A stretch of DNA of 64,000 bases, from positions 65,635,561 through 65,699,560 of the forward strand of contig NC_088775.1 in the NCBI RefSeq assembly GCF_954871325.1, read 5' to 3'. This stretch comes from Gordionus sp. m RMFG-2023 (Eukaryota > Nematomorpha > Gordioida > Chordodea > Parachordodidae). Under the pieces are notes generated by a model. The model had not been told where the DNA came from. It saw only the letters and a program-made list of their open reading frames with translations, and did not search any database. Both the position numbers and the translations under genes were made by a program. This document shows, one piece after another, positions 12,611 to 25,127 of this stretch; the stretch's first letter is position 1; each line of letters opens with the position of its first letter.

Positions 12611-14711
12611 TAGTGCTGTGAAATAACGTCAATTTTTTGAAGAAAAGGAAAGCCATTTGTTACCTTTTTCTTGAGGTAACGAGTAACGGTAACGCGCTGG
12701 TAACGCAAAACGTTACTTTATATTTTTTTAAAAAATATCATTAAAAAGAAAAATATATTTTATTGTATTATAAAATTAGTTTTATTTATTTTTTAATTCT
12801 TAATATTAATAATTTAAGCTAAGTTTTAATTCATATCAACCACTTCCTTAATTTTTATTTTAAATTCTCGTTGTTAAATTTTCTGTCGAAATTAATAATC
12901 AATCAAAATTCAAATTAAATGTTAATAATGATATTATTATTCTTATAATTTAGTTTAGGAATATTATGTCCATAGTACTTATTTCTTCAGATGAAGATGA
13001 TTTATCCCTTCCTTGGCCCCAATTTGATTTATTTTAAACCAATAAAGAAAATTAATGGTATCAAGTCTACACTTTGTAAATGTAAATTATATCCCAACGC
13101 AAATATTTCAACCTCAATATCCAGCAGTTCAAACTTAAAAAGCATAGGTAAAAAGATGAATTAATATATCATTATTTTAAACATTACTTTAATAATAATA
13201 TTTTTTCATAATATTTTGAAAAGTTTAATCATGGAATTAAAATATAAGTAAGGCTGTGCGGTAGCGTTTTTCAAAAATATCGGATCGGGCCTATATCTGT
13301 AAAAAACCGATCCGATCTTTTTACTTTTCTTTTTCTTGTTATTTTATATTATGTATATTTATTTTATGTTATTATAATATTTTCTAAAAAATTTTTTTTA
13401 AACAATGCAAATGAACAACACCCTCTAAATTTTATTTCTTTTTAAAAATAGATTTATAGTATTTAAGTTTTTTTATAAAAATAGAAAGGAACACCCAAAG
13501 TTTTATTAATTTTAAATCTTTTTAAATAAAAACGCCAATTTTATTATTTATACTTTAAATAAAAGAATTTTTTTAAATATATGGTATCTGAATTATGGAA
13601 ATATTTTACAAAAGACAAAGATAATTTTGCAAAATGCGTTATCTGCGGAATCATATGAGTCTGTCTTCAGTGCGGCAGGGGATATAGATAGCCCATATCG
13701 TAGAAGCTTATAGCCAGAAAATCTAGAGGCTCATTTATTAAAAAATCGAATATATTATAATTTTATATATTAAATATTACAATTTTATAATTCATACCAA
13801 CATAAAATGGATATATTATCAAATATATGTTTTTTTAATTATAGTCTTAAGCAGAAATAAAGAAATTAAATTAAATGCATAATTTGATTTTTTGCATAAA
13901 AAATATTGATTTCCATTTGAGGGAAGTGGTGAAAAATCAATATAAATATCGGATCGGTATCAGTATCGCATCGGATTTGAAGAAATATCGGATCGGAGAT
14001 ATGTGGATCGGCACAGCCCTAATTATAAGCAATTAAATAATACTATAGTATTGGGCTGGGAACAACATTAAAAACTCAAGTTAACAAAATATTGGTTTTG
14101 GTTCAAAGTTTTATATTAAGTTTTTTAAACAATCTTCAATTTCTTGTTTTAGTATTGCTATTGGGACTATAATTGTTAATAAATTTAAAGAATAATTTAA
14201 AAACTTTGTTTAAATAATATATATGGAATAGTGGCGTAGCCAGGATTTATCCAATAATAAAATTTTACAGAAAATTTCATTATAGATTTTATTTATTATT
14301 TAAATACTATATATAACATCCCATTTAACCAGCTGTGTTGAGCACTAAGCGCTCTTGTTTGTCTGATCAAAATTTTGAAATCAATTGTTGCTAAAAATAA
14401 ATAAAAAATTGATACATTATAATATATTACTTTTGTATAATTTTATTTATATTATAATTATTTTTATAAAACGATCTTATATATTTTTTTTATATAGTTT
14501 TATTTTATTTTATTATATATTGGGAAAATAAATATTATTTTTGTATATATTCAATTTTTTTAAGTAACGAGTAGCCCGTTACTTTTTTAAAAAGTCGGTA
14601 ACGCGCGTTCCTTTTTTGAAAAGGTGACAAGTAACGGTAACGCGTTTCTTTTTTCAGATGTAACGAGTAACGGTAACGCGTTTCTTTTTTGTAGTAACGT
14701 TTACAGCACTA
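12611..14711 (+). mobile_element. hAT transposon, nonautonomous, 8-bp TSD
   Basis: It begins TAGTGCTGTGAAATAACG and ends CGTTTACAGCACTA, with perfect TSDs ATTTTAAT at 12603-12610 and 14712-14719. Both ends are dense in a subterminal motif, GTAACGAGTAACGGTAAC, present once or twice at the left and at least three times at 14562-14700. Such motif clusters are the usual binding sites of hAT transposases. No long transposase frame remains; a second hAT element (13249-14021) is inserted in it. Without that insert the element is about 1.3 kb. Confidence 0.85.
13249..14021 (+). mobile_element. Nested hAT deletion derivative (CGGATCGG family)
   Basis: Ends are TAAGGCTGTGCGGTAGCG and, on the other strand, TAGGGCTGTGCCGATCC. 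Flanks AATATAAG (13241-13248) and ATTATAAG (14022-14029) are an 8-bp TSD with one mismatch. ATCGGATCGG motifs crowd both ends. Inside, from about 13581, plus-strand codons read MVSELWKYFTKDKDNFAKCV, the start of a BED zinc-finger transposase, so this is an internally deleted copy that keeps only the DNA-binding N-terminus. The copy at 22214-23216 belongs to the same family. Confidence 0.82.
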
Positions 14712-14719
14712 ATTTTAAT

Positions 14720-15479
14720 AAATTATTTTGTTTCTTAAGAAATTTATGAATAAATTTGTTATGATATAACTGACTAAAAATATTTAAGCATATTAATGTA
14801 CTTTGAGGTATATAATTTATAATTAAATTTTAATTTTGGATTATTTTAATTAGATTAATATTTATCAAACAGGAAATACTTTTGATATCTGGCCTTCAAT
14901 TTTAACAATATTAAAATTATTTTTATAGGAATATATATGCCATAAAAGATAATAAAATTTAACAATAAATTATAACATATACTTGCAAAGTATATAGTAA
15001 AAAAGAAGTATAATAGAATGCTTTTTATTTAGGAGAAGAAAAAAATTTATTATTAAAATATAAATCAAAAAAATAATTGTTTAAATTATGATTTATATTT
15101 AAAAAGAAATCATTTAATCGCGATTTTAATCAATTTGTAATCATACCAACTATAGTTGAGATATAAAAAATGATTTAATTGTGTGTGGAGTCGGCTCAAA
15201 CTGGAAAAATCAATTTACCAACATTAGATAAACTACTAATATTATCACAAATTTTATTAAAAATGGTTAAGAAAAACAAAAAATATCAATTGATTCTATT
15301 TTAAATTTAAAACTATTTTTAAAAGTTGCCCGCTATCGTTACCAATATTAGTCAAAAGGAGTGCGCTATCGCTACCGATATTTTACTAAAGGTGCAAGCT
15401 ATTGCTTTCAAAAAAGTAGGGGGACATACTTTTTATGCTACTTTAGAATTTAAAAAATTTTTTTTTTTTACCTAACTCT
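14720..15479. other. Intronic spacer with a short tandem repeat
   Basis: No gene. Within 15327-15412 a unit of about 34 bp (core CGCTATCGCTACCGATATT) is repeated two and a half times with drift, and is richer in GC than its surroundings. The rest is AT-rich and unassigned. Confidence 0.5.
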
Positions 15480-15896
15480 ATTTCCACTAGGCCTATTCAA
15501 AATTAATTCTAATTTTCGATTCGATTCTAATCGAATAATTACGAATACGAATAATAAATTATTTGTTTTATCTGAATACGAATAATCATTTATTCGATTC
15601 GAATAAAACGAATTATTCGTAATATTTAATAAATTGTTTAATAAATCTAACATTTGTCATTTCTATTTGTTGACCTGCCAATCGGACATGTGATGTGTTT
15701 GTGTTTATAAAAATTCTAGCACAAATTTAAAAATTTCTGAAGTGAAAATTTAAATTTTTATTTGCCACATTTTTTGAATCTCACGAAAAGTTTATTTTTT
15801 GAATCTCATAATAAATTATATTAAAAATTACACAAACCAGAGGTACATAAAAATATATTACATTTCTACAATAATTATTGTTAGCTAGCCTAATTA

Positions 15897-18800
15897 TGTT
15901 AGAGGAGAATGCTTCTGATGAAATTATGCTTGATGTTTGAAGATGAGAAAATTTCCTCACAAAAGAGAGCAATCATATGGGATCAATATCAAATCCTTAA
16001 AGATAGTGAAAAGGCTGATTGCAATCATTGCAAGAGTATTATAAAATGTAAAGGCAAAACACAATCTCCTCTTATTAATCATTATAATAGGTTTCATTCA
16101 CACCTTAGTAAAAAAAATAATAAAATTGACATTTTTTTAAAGTCTACACCAAATTCTTCAAAAAAAATTAATTTTAAGGATAATTTATTAAAATTATTTA
16201 TAAATCATAATATTCCTTTTAAAATTATAAATTCTAATGATTTTAAAAATTTTATAAGTGATCTTGATTGTTCTGTAAAATCAATATGCTCCAATACTCT
16301 TAAATTGCACATGTATAATACATCTGCAGAAAAAGAACAATTGGTAAAGGAAATAATATCTAAAAATAAAAGTCAGATTAATTTTTCATCTGACATTTGG
16401 ACTAGCCCAACACAGGTTCCTTTTTTAGGGCTAACACCCATTTTATTGATGATAATTTTAAAATAAATAACATAATTTTGGATGTCAGTCCAATAAATGA
16501 AACACATTCAGGTGAAAATATATTCCATCACACAAGTCCTTTTTTTTGCTAAAAAATTTCTTTTTTATACCAAGGATTCTTTACGCACTTCGGTCAACAC
16601 CAATTTTTAAATATCCTATTCCTCTCCAAACTTACGAAAAAGGAATAAAGGACTTAACCGAAAAAATAGTAAATATCAGATTCAACGAAACCGCTTGGGC
16701 CCAAGCAACTCTTCCAACCAAATTTGGTGGTCTCGGCATCAGATCTCCACTTGACTTAGCAACAACTACTTTCATATCGAGTAGTCTCTTGACAAAGCCA
16801 ATAACCACCGCCCATAATTCTAAAGAAGACCTTTCCTTAATCGTGGCTATGGATATTTGGAAAACAAGGATCAATGCTGATTCTCATCCCCCCACAACCC
16901 ATAAACAGAAAGACTGGGATGCACCAGTGGTTGCTCGCTGCGTTGAAACTCTCTTATCTAGCATGCAATCTACCGACCGCACCCTATTCTCTTCCCTGCT
17001 CAATGGTACGGGACATGAGTTTCTTGAGGCCATCCCATCTACCAATCTTCAGCTTCAACTATCCAACAATGAATTTACCCATGCCATCGGCATTCGTCTA
17101 AATTGTTCCATCACTCACCCCCACATCTGCTCAGGGTGCAACTCGCCAGTTGACTCGAAGGGTAGACATAGTTTACATTGTCGTTCCTGCAATGGACGAT
17201 TCATCAGACACAAGCAATGTAATACAATCATCCAACATGCTCTGAAATCCGCCCAAATTCCTTCCACGTTAGAACCACTTGGTCTTTTTAGATCTGATGG
17301 TAAACGTCCTGATGGCTCAAATCCCATAGGAGAGGCCAACTTTTGGTATGGGACTATTCCTGTATTGACCCCTTGGCCCCATCCAACCACGCCATCAACA
17401 TCCTTGACCAGAAGGAACAACTTAAAATTTCTAAATACACAGAAATAATAAACGATCATTGCTTCATCCCAATCATATCAACCACTCTTGGCACCTTCGG
17501 CAAACTCGCCTTAGCATTTTTCAAAAAATTAGGATCACAAATCAGCAAACTCTCAGAAGAATCTCGAGAGGGTTTTTTTCTTCGTCAACGATTATCCATA
17601 GCGATTCACAAAGCTAATTATATCAGTTTCAATGGTAGCCTTCTAGCCAAAGAGCTATCATAGACAACGCTTACGTCCCTTTTTCATTTTTGTTCCCCTG
17701 CGTCACACCATCTCCGTTCTTTTTTTTAATAGTATTATTATATATTTTTCAAATACAAAATAATTTAAAAATTACATTCATTATATAATATTTATAAAAA
17801 TACTATATAACATTTTAGAACTTTATATCAAATTCAATTCAATTATATTTCTTTCTTTTTTTAAACTTTATTTGGTATAAAATAACACATTTAATTAAAA
17901 GTATAAATGCTATAAATTATTATAAGGCTTTTATAAATTATTATTAAATAATGAACTATAAAGTAATTGTTTTAAAGCCTTTGTCAAAATAATAAAAAAT
18001 TATAATTTAGAGAATAAAATTTTTTATATAACTTTAGATAATGCAACTAATAATAAAACATTTATTGATACATTTTCTTTAAAATATCCCTTAATAAAAA
18101 TAGGGGACATCCGATGCTTTGCCCATGTAATTAATTTAATATCCAAAGAAATTTTCAAAATTTTAGACCCTTCAATTCTAAAACTAAGAAACATTATTAG
18201 AATGATTCGTAATTCCCCTCAAAAATTAAATTTATTAAAAAATATATGTAGTTCCCTACATCCTCCCCTAAATTTTTTAAAACCAAAATTGGATTGTGAA
18301 ATAAGGTGGAATAGCACCTATCAAATGATTGAAAGGGGCTTATTGTTAAAGCTATAACAAAATTAGTTAATGAAGTAATAACTAACATTAAAATTCTTCA
18401 AGAAAAACAAATATCAGAGGTAAACTAAAATTTATAATTAGGTAATAATATAATACTTTGATAACATATAGGAAGAATGGGAGGATCTTAGAAAAATTAA
18501 AGCTATACTATTGCCTTTATATGAAACTACAAATATGGTATGTGGGGAGAATTATCCTACTTATAATTTGGTCATACCTTATTATATTTTAATTCTTGAA
18601 CATCTAAAAAATGAAAAACCTGGTTTCCATAAATCCTTTAACAATAGTTTCAAAGTAGCATGTGATAAATTGTTGGGCTATTATAATTTAACTGCCGATG
18701 ATGCAATAATAACCACAATATTAGATCCCAGGCTTAAAGTATAATATTTTAAATCAATATCTGTTGATTATGATATTGATATATCCAAGTTAATGGACAA

Positions 18801-19213
18801 ATTTAATGAGATTTACAATAGATATACAGGTATTTAATTTACCTCCATTTAAATATGATTTTATTTTATAAGCTCATAATTATAACTGTCAAACAAATAA
18901 GGATAAAATTCAACAAAACAGGCTAGACATTGTTTTTAAACAAAATAATATCCAACTGTGTGAAATAGATTTTTATCTGAGTGAACCAAGAGCAAAGAGT
19001 GATACTGACCCGTTAATGTGATGGAAGGCAAATGCATATCGGATCCCCATACTCTCGAAAATGGCAAGAGATTATCTATCTATACAAGGAACATCAACTG
19101 CTTGTGAAAGGCTTTTCTCAGTTGGAACTAATTTATTGTCAAAAAACCGCATGTCATATAAGGAAGAAAATATAAGAAAAACTCTTTTCCTTAAAAATTG
19201 GCTTAAATTATAA
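15897..19213 (+). pseudogene. hAT transposase with BED zinc finger, interrupted
   Basis: Blocks in order: an acidic start (MLEENASDEIMLDV) that shifts frame near 15940; a BED-type finger at about 15965-16105 (IIWDQYQ, CNHCKSIIKCKG, then HYNRFH, giving C-x2-C...H-x4-H spacing); INFSSDIWTSP, the first catalytic Asp region of hAT proteins; then the LINE insertion. The protein resumes near 17950 with ITLDNATNNKTFIDTF (second Asp region) and continues with DIRCFAHVINLI, LDCEIRWNSTYQMIERG, ILDPRLKV, and the C-terminal dimerisation block WWKANAYRIPILSKMARDYL and STACERLFSVGTNLLSK, with stop at 19213. The likely role was cut-and-paste transposition in the nucleus. Several frame breaks are present. 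Bases 17740-17940 are not explained by either protein and may be a transposon intron or LINE 3' sequence. Confidence 0.85.
16530..17740 (+). mobile_element. 5'-truncated LINE (C-terminal part of its polyprotein)
   Basis: An open frame at 16546-17448, continuing after one frame change at 17343-17663, reads like the end of a non-LTR retrotransposon protein. The order is IPRILYALRSTP and WAQATLPTKFGGLGIRSP (the region after the reverse transcriptase domain); a zinc knuckle CSGCNSPVDSKGRHSLHC at about 17130-17185; then RHKQCN, RSDGKRPDGSNP, WD(Y)SCIDPLAPS and FLRQRLSIAIHKAN. The PDG...WD spacing resembles the restriction-like endonuclease placed C-terminally in site-oriented LINEs, but I cannot settle the clade. 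Composition is less AT-rich than the surrounding hAT. The RT core and everything upstream are absent, typical of incomplete reverse transcription. No poly(A) tail or TSD was resolved, so boundaries are approximate. Confidence 0.8.
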
Positions 19214-19474
19214 ATTAAATTAATAATATATATTTTAATTTTGTTTATAACTTGATTATATATTATTTATTATCAGATTATTGATTACATATTATTATTT
19301 TTTCTGTTTAAAATCAAATTTGTAATAAAAATATTTGTCAATATATTTGAGTATGATTTATTTTATTAAAAAAATTAATTCGAATTATTCGAATTAGTAG
19401 ATTTTATTATTCGTACGAATTCAAATAGTAAATTATTCGATTCTAATTCGTTTTTGAATAGGCCTAATTTCCAC

Positions 19475-19858
19475 AAATAAAAATATGACTAAAATTTCAA
19501 ATCTTATATAATTTTTTTTATTGCATCTCAATAATAATGACATTTCCATTGTCATCCCCAAGTCTAGAGCAACGATCAGAAAATATAAGCATGCCTAAAT
19601 AATCGTTCAACACTAACATGCAATGCAGTAATAAACTAAATATACATTTTTTTTATATAAGAAAAACCGATAAAATGAAATGTTAATATTAATTATTTAT
19701 CATAATTATTAATTTATAAATATAATTCTTGTATACTATCTTATGGTCAGTTGAAGCATACCATGTTGAGCTAGAAAATCGACTTTCACATAAACTCAGC
19801 TAGCTCAAAAACTATTACAGATACAGACAGCTTTGTTTTAAATTTTATTTAAAGATTT
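19475..19858. other. Intronic spacer, no feature
   Basis: AT-rich with no recognised element ends or coding sequence; lies between the 4-kb hAT and the foldback repeat. Confidence 0.5.
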
Positions 19859-20222
19859 AGGATTGGGCTGTACACTCCAAACCGCTAAAAATTGGTCGCT
19901 TATACCTCCTCGAAAATTTTAAAAGTAATATTGAAAATAATATTAATAGATGCTAGGAAGAATACTTGTATTGAAATTGCATTTATAAAAATAGCTAAAA
20001 ATGGAAAAAATATTATCATTTTTCCCATAATTGGGAACAGCATTTGAGAATATTAATGATATTATTTTCCTCATTTTTAGCGGATTTTAAAAAACTCAAT
20101 TTAAATACAAGTGTTTACTTTCCTAGCATCTATAAATATTTATTTCAAATTAACTTTAAAAGTTTTCTAGGAGATATGAGCGAGATTCCCAATTTTTTGT
20201 TTTTAGCGATTTAATGGGAACC
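19859..20222. repeat. Foldback (hairpin) MITE
   Basis: The left arm (about 19885-20016) and the right arm (about 20060-20200) are inverted copies. For example, TAATAGATGCTAGGAAG on the left pairs with CTTTCCTAGCATCTATAAA on the right, and ACCGCTAAAAATTGG pairs with the region CCCAATTTTTTG...TAGCGAT. Arms are about 130 bp with a loop of about 40 bp, so the transcript or single strand would fold into one long hairpin. No coding capacity; TSD not resolved. Confidence 0.65.
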
Positions 20223-20397
20223 AAATTTGTTTGATAAATTACTTTTAAATGTTTCCCAGTTGAAGCTACTAATCTTGGATCTGGGTCATTCCATGACAAA
20301 TCAACCACGATTCGGCCGACCCCTTTCGATTTTTTTTAAAATTTGGTAAGCAAAGAAATGTTAATGTAACTAATATCCAAAATTTTAGTATCCTAAC

Positions 20398-21802
20398 CAG
20401 GGATGTGAACCCGAAACCTCGTATTTTGGTTGAACCCGAAGCCAAACCCTTTTTAAAAGTAGAGAGTCCAAGGGTGTCATAAAAATTTTTAAAAATAAAA
20501 ATATTTTTTTAAAAAATAATATAAATTTCTTTAAATTTTATTAGCTTTATTTTATGGAATCATTTATTTTATCTTGGCGTTTTTCTTTCAATTTTCTTCC
20601 TGGACTTCCATTTTATTTAGAGATTGATATCATAATTTTCCAGTGTATTAATATTTTATTATGTAAATTTATTAATATTATAGAAATACGTTGATTATTT
20701 TGAAAGTGAATATTTTGTAGTACAAGTAATAATATTTTAATTTAAATGATAATGCATAACACGTTGGTCCTCAATTTGTATGATGCTAGAACGATTATTA
20801 AGTTTGAAAGATTTCTGTAATGATTTTATTATAGGAGCATGTAAAGTCATTTTGTCGGAAGATGGTGCATAATAAAGGACCTTACTAGTGTATTAGTTCC
20901 TTTAAAAATAACAATATTAAGATTACAATCAGAACAATTATGTTTATTTGATTTTAAGGCATATGGATTAGATGCCGATAGATTTATAAAAATTTACAGT
21001 CCTTTTTATACGAAATATTAGAAAACATGAAAATTCGAGAGCAACCATATTTTCAAAATAGTGTTATATACGCTTCTATATATTTAGACCCTCGATATCA
21101 AGTTTTATTGAATATTTAGCAAAAACAAATGGCTAAAGACATTTTAAGGATTTATGGCATAAGCAAAACCCCTTTATTTACAATATATTGAAGGCTACGA
21201 CAATACCTACTGGTTGTAGTGATAATAATAATAATGATAGCAACATTGATGATCTTGAAATTTTACTTTTAGATAGAGAGAAAAGAAAATCAAATTATCA
21301 ACAGATAGAAAGGAGGATCAAAAAATGCCTGTTGCATCTTAGTAAAGGTCTTAGAAGTTAAGAGAATAAATAAGGATATAAATATTTTAAAATTCTGGGA
21401 AGAAAATTCTTCAATATATCCAGAATTATATATCTTATCTAGAATCTTCATGGCTGTCCGGCGACACAAGTACAATAATTTTATAAATCTATTTTAGGTA
21501 AGGGGTAGAACGTGAATTTTCATCTTTGAAATATATATTGTCTACCTTAGGTGGAATCTCAAGGATGATATTTTAGAAGATATTATGATTGTGCGAGAAT
21601 AAAACATTTAAAATATAAATTATTTCATTTTTAAATTTTTCATTAGTAAATTATGAATATGTATAATAAATGAATGAAAAAAAATCTTATTTTGAATCAT
21701 TATTTTTATGTTCCCTAACCCAGACCCGAACCCTGGTCCTTTCAAATTTTATTCCTGTACCTGAACCCGGACGCTTTTTTTGTCGAAGGGTTCACATTCC
21801 TG
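20398..21802 (+). mobile_element. hAT transposon remnant inside A1 left arm
   Basis: Ends CAGGGATGTGAACCC and GGGTTCACATTCCTG are inverted repeats. Flanks ATCCTAAC (20390-20397) and CTCCTAAC (21803-21810) form an 8-bp TSD with one mismatch, and the A1 arm resumes immediately (compare CCTCGTAACATTTATATTTT in A2). Plus-strand relics include VIYASIYLDPRYQVLL (about 21055-21110), the hAT 'A..LDPR.K' block, and FWEENSSIYPELYILSRIFM (about 21400-21450), the region before the C-terminal ERLFS motif. About 1.4 kb, many breaks, partly deleted. Confidence 0.83.
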
Positions 21803-22213
21803 CTCCTAACATTTGTATTTTTGAAGATATTAGGGTTTAAAGTGGCAAAAATGACGTATTTTTACAATTATTTGTCTTCATTCAAAGCATATCTTAAAAA
21901 TTACATGTAAATAACAAATTTAATATCAAAATTACATACAAAGATCCTACTTTTTGAAAAAAAAAAATTTTTCCCAATTTCCAGCCATTTTATTTAATAT
22001 ATAATGACTAAAAACGATTTTTTGGAAATAATACGACCTTCAATTTATTTAAAAAATTTAGTAGAAATTACTAAACTCTTCCTTTATATTTATAAAAAAA
22101 ATTGGTCTGGGACGCGGCCATCTTCATTCTCAAAATCGATAAAAATGTTTAGAAAAGTGTATAAATATTTTTTTGTATAAAATTATATATTAATTATTTT
22201 TTAATGGTTTTTT

Positions 22214-23216
22214 TAGGGCTGTGTCGATCCACATATTTTTCACCGGTTCAATCCGATATTGGTTCAAAACCTATCCGATATATATATTGATTTTTCACCA
22301 CCCCTCTTTGAACCAAATGTAATGAAGACATTAATATTTTTTATGCAAAAGAATTATGATTTAATTTAATTTTTTTATTTCAACTATAATTTAAAAAAAT
22401 TATATTATAATAGATAAAATAAATATAATAATATATCCATTTTATGTTGGTTTATAAAATTGTAAATTTAACATATAAAATTATAATATATTAGATTTTT
22501 TTAAATAAATATAAGAGCCTCTAGATTTTCAGGCAAAGGATCAGAATATTTCCAAATATTAGTTTTATTAAAAATGGCTGATATGGTTGGCTGGCTTTCA
22601 TGGCTCTTTTTTTAAAAAATTTGATTTGTTTTTTCAAATATCTCGTTCTTTTTGTATTAGCTCTTCAAATTCCATTTAATGGAATCGCTTTAAATGTTTC
22701 CGAATATATTGTATTAAATGAATTTTTCCTTATTCCTCCCCCGTGAAATCAAAATTCTCTTTATCTTTATCAAAATATTTCCATAATTCAGAAGCCATAT
22801 TTAAAATAATTCTTTTATTTAAAGTATAAATAATAAAACTTTGAATGTTCCTTTCTATTTTTTTAAAAAAACTTTTAAAATCTTTTTAAAAAAATAAATA
22901 ACATTTGCATTGTTTAAAAAAAAATATTTAGAAAATATTATTAATGTAAAATAGAAACTCACTGAAACTCCGAAAAATTTATTTTTTTTTTAATTATTTT
23001 TTTAAATATTTTTAAAAACAATTTTTTATTAAAAAAATAATAAATATGATGTAATAATAAATAATTGAAAGTTTCATAACTCAAAAGTTTTAAGAATTGC
23101 ATTTTTAGTAAAAAAATCGGATCGGGTTTATACAGATTCGGGCCGATCCGATATTTTTGGAAAACGCTAAATATCGGTACCGATCTGATCCGATATTTAA
23201 TATCGGCACAGCAATA
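22214..23216 (-). mobile_element. hAT deletion derivative inside A1 left arm (CGGATCGG family)
   Basis: The left end TAGGGCTGTGTCGATCC and right end GATATTTAATATCGGCACAGC match the family of 13249-14021, with many CCGATCCGATAT motifs near both ends. The TSD is GGTTTTTT/GTTTTTTT, one mismatch, and A1 sequence resumes on each side. On the minus strand from 22798 the codons read MASELWKYFDKDKENFDF, and farther on HLKRFH and MEFEELIQKER, the BED finger of a hAT transposase. Everything after the DNA-binding part is missing, as in the sister copy. Confidence 0.8.
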
Positions 23217-24570
23217 GTTTTTTTGAATTATTTGATATAATTTAAAGGATTATTCATCTTGTAAGTGAAAATAACAATAAATGGAGCTTTCATTCAATTA
23301 TAGAAATTGTCTATCGATAAAAGAAATTCAATTTATTACTTTATTTATAATTTATTATAAAAATATTTGCCCATATAACATATGGGCCATTTCATGTCAA
23401 ATCGATCAAAAAAGGCCAATTTTCGGCCGACCCCTTTTAAAATTGATAAAAATTTTTGGAATTATTTAGATAGGTAAAAGAATGAGAAAGCCGTTTATTT
23501 TAGCTAGCTATCACACCTGGTTCTCGAGATATAGGGGCTCAAAGGTACGAAAAAGAGCCACGTTGGAATTTGTAAAATTTTTAAAATGCTTATATTTCAA
23601 TTACTATTTATAGTAAAAAAATTATAATATATCATTTTGTAGGTAAAGAAATTCTTTAATGGGCTTACAAAGAAAAATAAATATTGGCGCCATTATAGGC
23701 TTTTAATATCCGGTTTATCTAAATTGCTTTACCTGTATTTTTAAGCAAAATAGTGAGTTTGTTTTCGAATTTTTTTTTGCTTTTTATTTAGACATCTTTT
23801 ATAAATATATATACGATGTCAAAACCTTGGCGACGCTATCGAATTTCCAAAATATACATTTTTACCAAAAATTGAAGAAAAAAGTAGATGGCGCTAATGG
23901 TTGAAAAATATTATTCTTAAGGAAAATGAAAATATTGATACGTTTATAAGAATTGTGATAAAATTTTCCAGTTCTGCCGTCCCCCCTTCCCACTATCCTT
24001 AAAATGTTTTTTATTTAAGATCTCTACTTTGATACTATAGCGAGCGAATGACTTATTAGCTCGATAATATATAACAGCTGCAGTAAAAACGAATATTTTA
24101 TTAGGCATATATTCGATTATATTTTACAAAATAAATTGTTTAAAACAATCTCTCTTTCTACGAAATAATTTTAACCTGTCCGTTCAGATTAATTTTATCG
24201 TCTGTCTACTAATAAAAATCGGGATTTGGAGAGTGCAAAAACATGTATTCTAGGTGTAGATCTTAGTGAAGATCACGGTCCGGACTGGACCGATGTCCTC
24301 GGACCGGACCGGATCACGGTCCTTAAGAAAAAGATCGATCCAGACCGTGGTCCTAAATAAAAAGACCGGTCCTGGACCGGTTTTTTTATTTGTTTAAAAA
24401 CATATTTTTTTAACCTAATTTGATTTGTTTAATCATTTTATTAAATATAGGAGTATTATATAAACAATAAAATTTATCCAATGGTATTGAAGAAAATGAT
24501 TTTGTGCTTGTGGAGGGCATATTAAAATTAAGAGTAGATTGTGTTTTTGAGATATTTTCATTTTCATCAT

Positions 24571-24715
24571 TAGAAGTATATATTTTATGTTTTATCAGAT
24601 GTCTGCTTAAGGTACCTAATTATTTTATTAAGAATAAGGTTAAGTAATTTTTACAATAAATTATACAGACAGTTTCTTAAGAAAAAATAGAACTATATAA
24701 ACCAAAATATTTTAG
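24571..24715 (+). repeat. Direct repeat flanking pogo element, left copy
   Basis: Starts TAGAAGTATATATTTTATG and runs to AACCAAAATATTTTAG, ending 2 bases before the pogo element. It is almost identical (one substitution and one 3-bp difference noticed) to 28049-28195 on the far side of that element. Confidence 0.85.
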
Positions 24716-25127
24716 TAGGGGAGACCGGGGTACATTGAGCACAGGGGAAAGTTAGGACACTCTAATTATAATTTGAGCTATTATTTTATAAGACTCGAAA
24801 TTTGAGCCTAACATAGATAATTACGTCATACATGATTGGCTAAAAAAGATTTGAAAAATATTTAGTATTTTAATTTTTACAGAAGAAAATATGTTTTGGC
24901 ATACCAAAAGTAATAAAAAATATTTACAAACCTTATCGTTTATATTTATAAATAAAGCTTTAAAAATCATAATAAATAAATTTTAGGAAAGTTTAAACCC
25001 TATTTTCCATTCTGGCAAACTTTCAGAATCAATAAACATGAATTAATGTAATTTTGGATGATATTTATAAAGTTAGTGGGCTCGGTCATAGTGTAGTTGG
25101 GACACGCCATTTTATCATTTACTAGTG

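Larger units (their letters stand above)
15488..19466 (+). mobile_element. Near full-length hAT transposon, perfect TIR and TSD
   Basis: The termini are TAGGCCTATTCAAAA and its exact inverse, TTTTGAATAGGCCTA. Perfect TSDs ATTTCCAC lie at 15480-15487 and 19467-19474. Inside each end are several CGAATAATTCG-type palindromic motifs, likely transposase sites. The 3,979-bp element carries a transposase gene on the plus strand (15897-19213) that is broken by frame changes and by a LINE fragment inserted at about 16530-17740. The element is inactive in its present form. The perfect TSD suggests a fairly recent insertion relative to others in the window. Confidence 0.93.

Noticed and set aside
16632-17459. 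Minus-strand frames over the LINE fragment
   Set aside because: Antisense shadows of the plus-strand LINE frame, which carries the zinc knuckle and RPDG motif.
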